Shown here piece after piece: positions 1-10,140 of a stretch of DNA of 64,000 nucleotides; position 1 is the stretch's first letter, and each line of letters begins with the position of its first letter. The stretch is taken from assembly GCA_031002005.1 (NCBI GenBank), contig CM061919.1, positions 173,893,121 through 173,957,120 of the forward strand. Reading direction: 5' to 3'. Both the position numbers and the translations under genes were made by a program. The notes beneath the pieces are model-generated. The model was not told the origin of the DNA and ran no database searches. It saw only the letters and a list, made by a program, of their open reading frames with translations. This DNA comes from Vandiemenella viatica (lineage: Eukaryota; Arthropoda; Insecta; Orthoptera; Morabidae).

Positions 1-295
1 GGATCCAATAATTGCTAATTGCTAATTTTATTAGTTTTAATTGTGGCATGTACTGTTCACATTACCAAACTGGTTTCACACAGGATTATAGCAGAGTTTA
101 CACTTACAAACATTAACGCCGAGAGTATACGACATCATCACGTGTCCAACACTAAAAAACAGGCTTTTTGAAGTGAAACTCAATTAAAAGAGGGGAGACA
201 GATGATTATGCTAAGAAAAGTATCGAATATCACATGGGAACTGGAGAAAGTAGAAATGGTGCGCAGTAAAAGAAAATGTAACTAGATTGTTAACT

Positions 296-457
296 GAAAT
301 AAATTCTTCACGGGTTTGCTGCCGGATTACATTTTGTGCTGACGACGAGCTTTCGGCGACTTGCACTGCCGCCATTATCAGGTCCGTTGTATCTCACCGA
401 AAGCTCGTCGTCAGCACAAAATGTAATCCGGCAGCAATCCCGTGAAGAATTTATTTC
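296..457. repeat. Near-perfect hairpin (61-bp arms)
   Basis: Positions 296-356 are the reverse complement of 397-457 with a single mismatch that I can see, around a 40-base loop (357-396). The arms contain the block GACGACGAGCTTTCGG and its complement. Such a long, nearly perfect palindrome in decayed DNA suggests a young foldback element or a recently transposed inverted repeat. No target-site duplication or coding potential is evident. Confidence 0.9.
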
Positions 458-601
458 AAAGATACGCCGGGAAAGACTTATCTCTCATATTAGATTGTTA
501 ACTATTAAACTGACAACGAGCAGTGACGGATCTATGAACTTTCCGAGGCGGAAAGAAATCTTTAGATTGCCGTCCCTTCAAATATGACTCTTCCGACCTA
601 G

Positions 602-680
602 CAGAGCCGCCCCCCTGAAGTTGCCGCCCGGGGCAAGTGACCCGGTTTGACCCTTCCCTCCCCCCATAGATCCGGCTCTG
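602..680. mobile_element. Short hAT-like MITE remnant
   Basis: The segment begins CAGAGCCGCC and ends GATCCGGCTCTG, so its ends are short inverted repeats of the hAT type (CAGAGCCGG), like those of the better-preserved MITE at 20,209-20,495. The interior is C/G-rich. Its block CCTGAAGTTGCCGCCCGGGG recurs at about 23,294-23,316. The flanking 8-mers do not match, so no target duplication survives. Confidence 0.5.
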
Positions 681-1106
681 GAAACGAGATAAAAAGAATC
701 AATAAAATTTTAGATTAGGAGGAATGAGATCTCTAAAAAAAGTAACTAAAGGATAATCAAAGAGCAGAATATATGTGTACGGTGTAATGATAAATGAAGG
801 AATGCGCGTTGTTAAGCGAGAGACAGCCACTTAGTCGGATGCTGGTTGAGACGAAACCTGATCGCCGTAATGTCGTTTGTTGGTCACGCTAAATGTTCCG
901 AAGTGCGTCGAGCTCCGCTAGGTTGCCTGCCTGTCTGCCTGCCGCCGCACTTTGTTTTTTCTTTCCAGCCGAGCCGTCACGATTTCTGGAGGCTCTCTCC
1001 CGCTCCAGAGCTGGTGACTGGCCGAGTAATGAGGCGAGCACAGCCGGCGGGGCTCGCAGACCAGCCCACCGTCTCGCTTTCCAGACACGCCGCACCAGCG
1101 GCAAAA
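681..1106. other. Non-coding stretch with a GC-rich patch
   Basis: No gene is recognised. Positions 880-1106 are clearly richer in G, C and CpG than the surroundings (runs such as GCCTGCCTGTCTGCCTGCCG). Short overlapping frames here lie on both strands, look like composition artefacts and match no family I know. The segment leads directly into the satellite array. Confidence 0.6.
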
Positions 1107-2195
1107 TCCGCCACCTAACATCAAACACACATGCATGCGCTACTCACCCACGAACCTGCAAACGAAACACATGAAAGCAACTCAGCTTCCCCAAGTTGCA
1201 GTGACGTAGGTAGATGTAATAAATTTTTTTTCCAGTTGGTTTGATTTAAATTTATTTTCCCGTCACGGTCGCCAAACACACATGTATACATTAGTCATCC
1301 AGTTACCTTCAAACGTAGTAATGGGTAACGGCAACTGAGCTTCACAAAGTTGCAGTCGTGCAAGTAGATAAAATGAAACCAATTTTTAAATTGGTTTGAT
1401 TTAAATTTATTTTTCATGTCACGGTCGCCATAACACACATTTATATATCAGTCACCCAATTACCTTCAAACATAGTAACACGTAACGGCAACGGAGCTTC
1501 ACAAAGTTGCAGTGGTGCAGGTAGATAAAATGAAACAATTTTTAAATTGGTTTGATTTAAATTTATTTTTCCTGTCACGGTCGCCAAACATAAATGTATA
1601 TATTAGTCACCCAGTTACTTTCAAACATAGTAACACATAACAGCAACTGAGCTTCACAAAGTTGCAGTGGTGCAGGTAGATGAAATGAAACAATTTTTAA
1701 ATTGCTTTGATTTAAATTTATTTTTCCTGTAAAGGCGCCAAACACAGATGTATACATTAGTCACCCAGATACCTTCAAACATAGTAACACGTAACGGCAT
1801 CTGAGATGCACGAAGTTGCAGTAGCGCTGGTAGATAAAAAGAAACAATTTTTAAATTGCTTTGATTTAAATTTATTTTTCCTGTCACGGTCGCCATAACA
1901 CATGCATACATCAGTCTCTTAGTTACCTTCAAACGGCGTAACACATAACGGCAACTAAACTTCACAGAGCTGTAGTGGTGCAGGTAGATAAAATGAAACA
2001 ATTTTTAAATTGCTTTGATTTAAATTTATTTTTCCCGTCATGGTCACCAAACACACATACTTTCATTTTTCACTCATATACCTGCAAACGAAAGAAGCAA
2101 CTGCAACTGAGCTTCGCAAAGTTTCAGGGGTGCAAGTAGATTTAATGAAATACTTTAAAGTGATTTTATTTCAAATAATTTTTTCTGTCACAGTC
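1107..2195. repeat. Tandem satellite, about 155-bp unit, 7 copies
   Basis: The anchor GTCACGGTCGCC recurs at 1262, 1418 and 1574, and in altered form at 1729, 1883, 2037 and 2187, giving spacings of 156, 156, 155, 154, 154 and 150 bp. A more divergent unit precedes the first anchor. Each unit carries an A/T block with TTTGATTTAAATTTATTTTT and a block CAACTGAGCTTCACAAAGTT. Inner units are more alike than the two edge units, the usual pattern of unequal-crossover homogenisation. Short frames within it repeat with the array and are not genes. Confidence 0.95.
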
Positions 2196-2419
2196 TTCAT
2201 GTGAAAAAATAATTAATATTAATACAGCTGACGCCAACATGGTTCTAATTCTCTATTCACTTACGTTTGACTAAGTAAATCATTACTTCAAATCTTCTCA
2301 TTGTTTTGAGCAATTTGTTCAGTTCTTCTCGAAATAAATTGTCCCAATCCTCCAGTCCTGCACTTAAAACTTCCCCGGTTTTCTATACATGAAATCAAAT
2401 GCCATTTTTCTTACGCCTT

Positions 2420-2640
2420 GTTGACGGCTAAGGTCATTAGAGGCGGAACTGGACTGGAGACAAGGAACGGGAAGGAATTCGGCCATGGCCCTTTTTTAAA
2501 GGAAGCATCCCGGCATTCGTCTAGAGTGATTCGGGGAAACCATGGAAAACCCAAATCTGGATGCCCGGACGGGGATTCGAACCCGCGTCATCCCGAATGC
2601 GAGGCCAGTACGTTAACTGTTCACACACCACTCTCGGTCC
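2420..2640 (-). mobile_element. SINE-A copy (tRNA-derived), minus strand
   Basis: Read on the minus strand this is a full SINE-A: a tRNA-like head starting ACCGAGAGTGGTG, a B-box region GGGTTCGAATCCCCGTC, the core with CATGGTTTCCCCGAATCACT, and a tail ending in a CTAATGACCTTAGCCG-like block. The family recurs at 7.8, 15.2, 20.8, 22.8, 23.5, 25.3, 26.4, 30.7, 47.7, 57.3 and 59.1 kb. It is pol III-type, non-coding and would depend on LINE machinery. The apparent reading frames inside it are meaningless. Confidence 0.85.
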
Positions 2641-2849
2641 AGTGTCTTTAAGGACTTTGTTATATCTTCTGCTGCACATTTCTTCCGAAATTCATTCAGA
2701 CCTCTTCGCCACCGTACGACTGACGAACAACCAACACAGTCATCAACCGACTACTGTTTTCCAATTACTTCCATTCCAAGCTATAATTCTAGGAATAAAT
2801 ATAACATTCACAAAGATTAAAAGTAATTGTCAATTGTACAGAAAGGAAT

Positions 2850-2995
2850 AAAATTCAGTGGAGCTTCTTTATTCAGTGTCTTACCACAAGAAATAAAACA
2901 TTATTTACGAAAACCTAACCACTTTAAATCCAAACTGAAAGAGTTTTTGCATCAGAACCAATTTCACCCTGAGGAAATAACTTTCTTCTTGGAAT
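2850..2995 (+). pseudogene. LINE pol C-terminal fragment
   Basis: One plus-strand frame reads about 45 codons containing LPQEIKHYLRKPNHFK followed by SKLKEFLH. This fits the C-terminal tail seen after the reverse transcriptase in several non-LTR retrotransposons (NSLP..IK....FK..LK..L). Nothing upstream extends it, and AT-rich DNA with an AATAAATAAG stretch follows. The assignment rests on one short pattern, so it is tentative. Confidence 0.45.
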
Positions 2996-3626
2996 TTGGT
3001 AAATAAGAATGACAGAGGAAATACTGTGTATTTGGTGTGTGGAAGGGTAAGGTGACGAAGTAGTTCAAAATTACTAAAATTGTGTATTACGTTTAAACCG
3101 TTTAAAAATGCAGCAATTACACTATCTGAAAATTGCAATTATATTTAGTAAATAATATGGATAATATGTATTTGCAGATTACAATGGAATTTTATTAAAA
3201 TGTAATTGGTTTTTAGGTAAGTGACTTGTTATTAATTGTTGGTAATACTATAGATTTGCTAATAATTGTATGTACTGTTGCACATCCCCGAAACCGTTCT
3301 CACATGGGATCATTAGTGAACATATCTAATCAGACCTAAAGTTTCTTTATTATACAATTCACTGACATCGTTCTAATGTAATTTCCGCAAGTAAAAGTAG
3401 CTGCTCTCCTCTGCATCGTTTTAGAGTTGTGAACTTGATACCCATAATGTGCCTCTCATACTACTTCACTAAAGCAAGGACATGAACAAGGTTATGTTGC
3501 CCATTTCCTCACCTCCGTGGTTCTCCTCGTAACCCTTTCCTATAGGTACAGGACTCTGAATCTTTTTCTACCTCTTCAGTGTGACCTGTTCAACTGAGCC
3601 TATTTTCAAGATACTTACATTTTATT

Positions 3627-3665
<39 letters not shown>

Positions 3666-5431
3666 AAAAAAAAAAAACAGTTCCCCTTCCATCAAATACA
3701 GATTTTGAGCTAGAAATTAATTATATGAGACCCCAAAAATATGATTTTGTTGAACGTTAAATCCGATATTAGGTTTTAGGTCAAAGAAATACATAACCTA
3801 TGAAAATTTTAAGTATGATATTTATTTCGTTAACGAGTTAAAGGTTTTTGACAGATTCACAGACACACAAATGAACAGAAAAACAGGCATCCGAGCAACA
3901 ACAACAGTTCTTTGTTTTTCTGTCCATACGAAATCCTAGAAACTGTTAAGTGCGTGTCGAGCATGCACACCAAGGGTTAATGTAGCTGTACATTATGATT
4001 ACGTTCTTATTCCGTTGAGCATTCATGGGAATATATCGCACTACATTTTAATTATTCACCAAAATATATAGCGATAATCAACCTGAACGATACTGAGTAA
4101 AAATTTTTGAAAAATATGAGGTATATTCATACAAAAAAATTAACTTTAGTACGATGGTCCGACTGCAAAGCATGGAAACCATTCTCTTTTTCATAGTTAA
4201 AAATTCAAAGTTAGTTCAAATTGATAAATTTTTTTGGTGTTTAAAAAATATAAAATAAAAATCCCTGAACTTAATTAATTTAAATATTAACTAATTTTAA
4301 TACTAGTCCAATCATTTTAACCATGGAATCTGTTAGTCAAATAATGGTTCGGATATTTTTCATATAAATATATTAATACGGATAGTAAGTATCATAAATT
4401 ACCACTGAAAAATTCGCCTCCTTAGATCGATACATTTCGATATTGATGTAGTTGAAGGTGGACGACTCATTCGTGGAAATTAAATCAGTTTCTCGGTGTA
4501 ATGATTAAACGAAGAAAATTCAGCTGACTTTTTTTAACTTGGGCATCTGAAGATTGTTGATTCGTATGTCCTAAATATTGACAAAAGAAACCGTTAAAAT
4601 GTAAACAATGGCAATAGTGAAAATCAATGTTTTAAAAATAGGAAGAGTAACTACAAATTCAATAACGAAAAACTGAATCAGATGTAGTGAGCGTATATCT
4701 GAAAGCTAAGTAATGACATGCGCTGACTATTACATGATTTTATTAAATAGATGATTACTTTGAATACTAATTCTATAAAAAGTTCACTGCTTACTTGAAC
4801 TTAATAAGCTTTTGTAAAGAATTTGAAAATTAACCGAATGTATCAATCTAGACTTAAACGGTTTCAAGAAGTGACAGGTGACGACAATAAGTGATGAAAA
4901 GATTAACAAGATAAAAGGTTACATTCAAGATTTACTGTCATAACAGATTTTAATAAACACTAAGAACATCATATGAAGACAGATAATGGAGTATCTGAAG
5001 TAAATGACTGGTGTATTTGCTGTCAATCTCATGTGGAGAGGATTTCATAAAAAATATTGAGAGCTGATGCCTCTTACAACATCGGTGTATATTACAGTGA
5101 TTGTGCATTTAATAGGCGGCAGTCAGTAGGAAGATGAATTCAGTGGACTGTCGTAATCGCAAATGACATTCATGAGATTTATAGCAACTGTGCAGCAACT
5201 AACAGCTACAAAAGTCGTCAGCCTTCAGAAAACACGTGACGATCCTGCATGAAAAATGTGATTTCACTAAGTTTGGTGAACCTAAATCCCTACTAACAAA
5301 TATGGCCAGTTTTCTGCCGTAGTGCGGGTTTTGACGTTGCTGTACTTCGTGCTCTCCTGCAAATGGGGAGCCATACCATGCGTTACTAGGTAAATATTAA
5401 TATGGTAGTATCCCGTTACTTTCCAAATATA
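2996..5431. other. AT-rich stretch, no gene seen
   Basis: I see no protein family, RNA gene or mobile-element end here. A poly-A tract (3632-3677, broken by a T at 3664) may be the tail of an old retroposon, but the sequence upstream of it is not recognisable. A phrase near 3425 (ACTTGATACCCATAATGTG) is echoed near 13,305. Confidence 0.6.
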
Positions 5432-6644
5432 CAAGGTGTGTGAATTAATTTTGAGGGATTTTCAATAGATGGCACCACTTGTGCTATATCACATCAATCT
5501 CGTGTGTAACTATATTCTCGTGTAAGCTCTTTGAATAGGCTTTACTGTTTAGTATGTGACTTTGGGCTGACGTGTAAACAGCACAGTTGTTTGCAGGTCT
5601 GAAAATGTCGAATTACGAGCCAACAAAACACCATTTGCGGGAAGTGTTATTGTTCCTGTTCAATTCGAAGAAAAGTCATCGAGTGCTATTGGAGACTTAT
5701 GGCGAACATTCTCCGTCGATAAAAACGTGAGAGTATTGGTTTCGCCGTTTTAAAAGTGGTGTTTTCGATACAGTTGACAGGTCAACCGAAAAAGTTCGAA
5801 GATACGGAATTGGAAGAATTACTCGACCAAGATTCATGTCAAACGCAAGATGAACTTGCTGAATCGTTGAATGTTGATCGCACAACCGTTTCTAAACGTT
5901 TAAAGGCTCTCGGTATGATTCAAAAGTAAGGAAATTGGGTGCCATACGAACTGAAGGCGAGAGACATTGAACGTCGAATATTCAACTGTGAACAATTGCT
6001 TCAGCGCCAAACCAGGAAGGGATTTTTGCATCGGATCGTCACTGGCGATGAGAAATGGATACGGTATGATAATCCTAATCCTAATATTCATGGTGCAAAA
6101 CTATGCTCTGTATTTGGTGGGACCAGCTCGGTGTTGTGTATTACGAACTGCTTCAACCGAATGAAACAATAACTGGTGAACGCTACAGAACACAACTGAT
6201 GCGTTTGAGCCGTGCTTTAAAAGAAAAACGTCCGCAATTCGAGCAAAGACATGATAAAGTGATTCTTCTTCATGACAACGCTCGACCACATGTTGCTTGT
6301 GTAGTGAAAATATATTTGGAAACGTTGAAATGGGATGTTTTACCCCACTCGCCATATTCACCAGATATTGCTCCATCGGATTACTACCTGTTCAGATCCA
6401 TGGAACACGGCCTGGCTACGCAGCGCTTCCAAACTTACGAAGATACGAAAAATTGGATTGATTCGTGGATTGCATCAAAAGATGAGTTGTTCTTTCGACG
6501 CGGAATCCGTATGCTACCAGAAAGATGGGAGAAAGTAGTGGCTAGAAATGGACAATACTTTGAAACATAATGATGTATTCAGTTGTTCATAATAAAGCCT
6601 TTAATTTACAGAAAAAAAACCTTAAAATTAATTCACACACCTTG
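5432..6644 (+). mobile_element. Mariner element, full length with TIRs
   Basis: The left end CAAGGTGTGTGAATTAATTT (from 5432) is the inverted repeat of the right end, which finishes CACACACCTTG at 6644. Both ends are flanked by TA, the target duplicated by mariner/Tc1 elements. The length of 1.21 kb suits mariner. It carries one broken transposase gene on the plus strand. The TIRs are better kept than the gene. Confidence 0.93.
5605..6570 (+). pseudogene. Mariner transposase (mellifera-like), broken
   Basis: The product would be a DD34D transposase that cuts and pastes the element at TA sites. The ATG at 5605 opens an N-terminal helix-turn-helix region containing EHSPSIKT, which ends at an in-frame TGA just before EYWFRRFKSG. 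After a further frameshift the signature IVTGDEKWI (first catalytic Asp) appears near 6040. A last open block (6103-6570, 155 codons) keeps HDNARPHVA (second Asp) and YSPDIAPSDYYLF (third Asp), and ends at 6570 just before the right TIR. All three catalytic aspartates remain, but at least one stop and two frame changes make it inactive. Placement in the mellifera subgroup comes from recalled motif spellings. Confidence 0.9.
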
Positions 6645-7770
6645 TATATTGGAAGACTGTTGTGTTGCCATCTGTCTGAGAAGCGTGAAAAATGTTATGA
6701 GTTTGAGAAGTGTGTTTATGTTTGCGAAATGTTATGATGTGGACTGTCCCAGCATTCGGCTGAAGATTGCGGAAAACAACCTAAAAACCGCAATCAAGAC
6801 GGTCGGTGCGCGGCGATCAAGACTTGAAACTGGCCGTGTTGTAATCCCCGATCCAGTGTGCTAAAACGTCAAATAATCGATGACATACTGCTTAGCCGTC
6901 CATGCTAAACCACCGGCATATTTGGTATTACCCTAAGTACCTGATGATGTTGGTTATATGCGTATAAATTAACGGCTGCAATGCTCATGTTTCACTATTG
7001 TACAGTTGTTTTTACTAACTATTTGTACTGAAAGTATTTGTTACGTAAAGATTTGTGGAGATGTAGCCTCGAACCACGTCTCTTTCAAGATACATGGAGA
7101 ATATTTCGTTTGTCCAAAACGTGAAGATTTTTACAATTTCTCCATCTGCCACATCATTGCGTCCGTCGACGGAATTATTATATCTCTGAGTTCTTTATTT
7201 CAGTAACCCTCTCCCCTAAATCTCTCTTCCTATGTTACCTGGAAAATTAATCTGAACTTTTCAAGTAAGGAACGGGTTCATTACAAGCGTCAGTTCCAAA
7301 ATGTGCGAATATGAACCTGGTCAGTGTAAAAGTTACGTTTACGAAGTACTGATGCTTATATGATCTTTTTCTTCCCTCGTGCCTTTCGTGATTAGACTGC
7401 ACAGAGTAGTAATTAGTTTTGATGAGTTGTAAGTTTTGATGGAGATATGTAATTATGTATTATTTTTTATTACGTACCTAGATTCGGAGTTTCAAGCGGT
7501 TAAATAATTTTTTTTAGTTTAAAATGCAGTTCATATTTTAGTTTTTAATGTTGGCATGCCTGCAGTATTAATATTTACAAAGTAGTCACAACGCACAGGC
7601 TGGGAGAGCTGTAATGTAGGCAGAAAACCGGACATTTGATTGCTGTTGATAGCAGTTAGTAAAGGATTCTGTGAGACTGGCTACACTAGCTACAATTATA
7701 TCATGACCATCAACTTGTTTATAAAACAATTTATGAATAAATGAAATGGCTAATTCAGCTTTTTTTTTTT
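6645..7770. other. No gene; faint repeat at 6765-6850
   Basis: No coding family is recognised. The segment near 6765-6850 (AAACAACCTAAAAACCGCAA, then CCGATCCAGTGTGC) resembles 23,083-23,165, so the two are probably old copies of one unnamed repeat. The rest is AT-rich, with no TIR or tail that I can define. Confidence 0.5.
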
Positions 7771-7850
7771 TTGGAACTATGGATAACTTAAATCTGAATG
7801 GCCGGACGAGGATTCGAAGCCGCGTCTTCCAGAATGTAAGGCCTGTAATA
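7771..7850 (-). mobile_element. SINE-A fragment
   Basis: The plus strand reads AACTATGGATAACTTAAATC, then GGCCGGACGAGGATTCGAAG and a tRNA-like end, matching the head and B-box half of SINE-A on the minus strand. A T tract (7760-7771) abuts it. The SINE tail half is missing. An (ATT)n microsatellite follows at about 7890-7915. Confidence 0.65.
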
Positions 7851-8297
7851 TTTTCTTTTGGTGCGTGATGAAATTTACGAGTTATATAGTATTTTTATTA
7901 TTATTATTATTATTTTTTAGAAGTGGATATATTTCGCCCTGAGGTGCTTCTTGCTTCTGCATAGGCCCTCTGTTTTTTTCACCCAGGTTTTACCCAGTCT
8001 CCTGCTGGAAGGATTTACGGAAGCTGTATCCATCTTCGTTAACATGTAAAAATAAAAACAATTATAAAACATTTGTTTTTGCTAGTTGTATCAACATATT
8101 TCATGTTCACTTAAGCATATACTACAGAAACTTCAGGCTATTAAATATACAATTCTTGTAAGAAGCAAGACTTTCCTTGCGTATTGTTGCAGTGAAGCTT
8201 TCGTGGATGAACCGCTGGACTGTGTTATGTAAAGAACATGGTATTTCTGCGGCTAGCTCCGCCGTCTTGTTCACCAAGTGAATCAGCTTCGGGGTCG
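7851..8297. other. No gene; ATT microsatellite
   Basis: There is a short ATT run near 7890-7915. Otherwise this is unremarkable sequence with no recognisable coding or structural feature. Confidence 0.5.
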
Positions 8298-8395
8298 CGC
8301 CCTTCTTGTATAGTGTTGGCTCACCCGCTTCTGCCCGTCAAGGGACAGTCGTTTATGGGCAGAAGGGGGTGAGCCAACTCTACGCCAGAGGGTAG
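8298..8395. repeat. Pre-miRNA-sized imperfect hairpin
   Basis: Arms 8315-8336 and 8357-8378 (22 nt each) pair with one mismatch, around a 20-nt loop. Flanking sequence (CCCTTCTTGTATAGT against CTACGCCAGAGGG) extends the stem imperfectly to about 35 bp. Size and shape resemble an animal microRNA precursor, but a small foldback transposon would look the same. No expression evidence exists here. Confidence 0.6.
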
Positions 8396-8448
8396 TGGCA
8401 CAGTAGCTGATCAACTGTCAGTCCATTGAGCAGCAGAGATGGATTCAC

Positions 8449-8545
8449 TCCTGAAGACGATGGTTGAAAGTAACTGTCGAAATAGCGTGTTTCCTGTGTT
8501 TTACATGTTTTTTTACTAAAGTCATGATCAGATTTTATTGTTCTT
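8449..8545 (+). repeat. Motif-D repeat copy
   Basis: CTGAAGACGATGG, then ACTGTCGAAATAGCGTGTTT and a T-rich stretch, match the same arrangement at 16,735-16,830 and 57,111-57,220. The common pattern is a GA-rich box, a CTGTCGAAA box and GTGTT. It is probably a conserved part of an otherwise eroded repeat family. Its parent element is not known to me. Confidence 0.5.
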
Positions 8546-8697
8546 ATCAACCGCCACTTGATTCCAAAGAGTGGGACATTGTTGGTAAAGTATGATGTCT
8601 TCAATTCGGAAATATTCTTATTCGCCGATTTTCTAATGGAATCATTACATTTGAGCGACTGTTCAGAATAAGCGATCAACTTAAAAAATAAATGAGA

Positions 8698-9237
8698 CCA
8701 CAGAAAATCAATTATTGTAAAAATAGGCCCTAATCTCGTGCTCGAGTAGTGACAAAAAGTTGTGAGATCTTCTTCTGAGCCAAATCTACACTTTAAAATT
8801 CGTATTCACTTCACTTTGTGAAACAGAATGGCTTCCCCCGTTGTTCAGATCGATATTTTTTTTAAAATAATAATGATGGCTTGGCTATTATACATGTGAC
8901 TATTTTTACTGAAATGGAAGTCAAAATATACTTGTGTCAATTTCGAAAAGTGCGAGATAAATCTTGGCTTTTATGTATGTATTTTTAAGACTGATAAAAC
9001 TAAATATTTAAGGTATTTATATAGGTTTACTAAAACATGACATTTACAATGGCCAAGTCACCATAATTTTTTAAATTCTAAATAAAAGATCTATAACACA
9101 GAGAAACCATTCTGTTTCTCAAGGTGAAGTGAATACAAACTGTAAAGCGTAGTCTTGGCTCTGAAGAAGAACTCACAACTTTTTATCACTACACGAGCAC
9201 GAGACTTAACCTATTTTTACAAAAATTGTTTTTCTGG
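8698..9237. mobile_element. Foldback/MITE with about 150-bp inverted arms
   Basis: The left arm (8698-8850) starts CCACAGAAAATCAATT and contains CTCGTGCTCGAGTAGTGAC. The right arm (9090-9237) carries the inverse, including CACTACACGAGCACGAGA, and ends TTTTTCTGG. The arms are clearly homologous though diverged. The 240-bp centre is AT-rich and non-coding. A single right-type arm recurs at 16,330-16,500, showing that this is a family. No target duplication is obvious. Confidence 0.8.
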
Positions 9238-9984
9238 TATATAATTATTATGGAGAGTAAAAGTAATATAGCAATCAGAATCTAACCAGTAACCGTAAAG
9301 AGAAATTATTAGTTCTGCATGCACTAAAATCCACAAAACGGTACGGTGTTGAATTTTTTTTTTCACGTCCAGTTTATCAGCCGAGGTATGAAAAAGAAAT
9401 TATTACGGTGAGTGACGATGCACAAAAGAACCGTAAAACGGAGAAGCTTACGTGCTGATAAAATTACGATTTTTTTAGTTTGAAATAAGCCGAAAGTGGC
9501 ATGTTAAAAATGAAACAGACGAGAAAGTTAAACATTTTACAATTTTATTGCTGGTTATGTTATACAGTAGTTTATAATTTGTTTGCAGCTCAGATTTCTC
9601 TTCCTATTTGTTATACAACATATGCATATATTAGAACTCCCAGTTCTTTAACGCTACAATCACATTATGAGATTGTCTGAAGTGTGCAACTTTTCGCTAC
9701 AGATTGAGGTGATTTGTATTTTGAGGAGAAATTCCTCTCATGGACCGATGTCCCTTCAGGTTGGCGTGACCTCCGTTAGACATTACTTTCTAGTACATAC
9801 TCCAAATGTTCTAGGTTGTCTATTAAAGGCAAGAGGTCGCTTATTAGCCGTTCAACCAAAGTCGAGATGATGTATAATCACTGGTACACTGAATCGTTTC
9901 CTTGCTTCGGGTTGCAGCGATTCTGGGTTTAAGTAATTTACTGCTGTACCAGTTCTGCGTTACAAACTTGCAGACTATAATCAC
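9238..9984. other. AT-rich, no gene seen
   Basis: Only short random frames occur. I found no family motif, TIR or tandem structure. Confidence 0.5.
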
Positions 9985-10140
9985 GCAATTTCTTGTTATT
10001 AGTCTCCAGACTGGTTTGAAGTGTTTCATTTCCATCCATCCTCAGCTGATCTCCTCCTATCTACATCTCGGTTACAACTTAAGTTCTCAATTATTTTATT
10101 AATCTATTCTAATTCTATCACCCACTACCGCTCTCCTCTT
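9985..10140 (-). pseudogene. LINE 3' fragment (same family as 18.2 kb)
   Basis: The segment beginning TTAGTCTCCAGACTGGTTTG and continuing TTCTCAATTATTTTATTAAT parallels the reverse complement of the LINE tail at 18,190-18,440, which encodes a C-terminal block with GRQRLEYM. It is therefore a short, more decayed minus-strand copy of that RTE-like LINE end. It has no open frame. Confidence 0.5.

Noticed and set aside
1107..2195. CRISPR-like array
   Set aside because: Units of about 155 bp are contiguous tandem copies with no repeat-spacer structure, in a eukaryotic context.
2418..2851. Open frames resembling a small protein with GNHGKPKSGCPDGDSNPRHP
   Set aside because: The same phrase appears wherever SINE-A occurs, on either strand; it is a translated SINE, not a gene.
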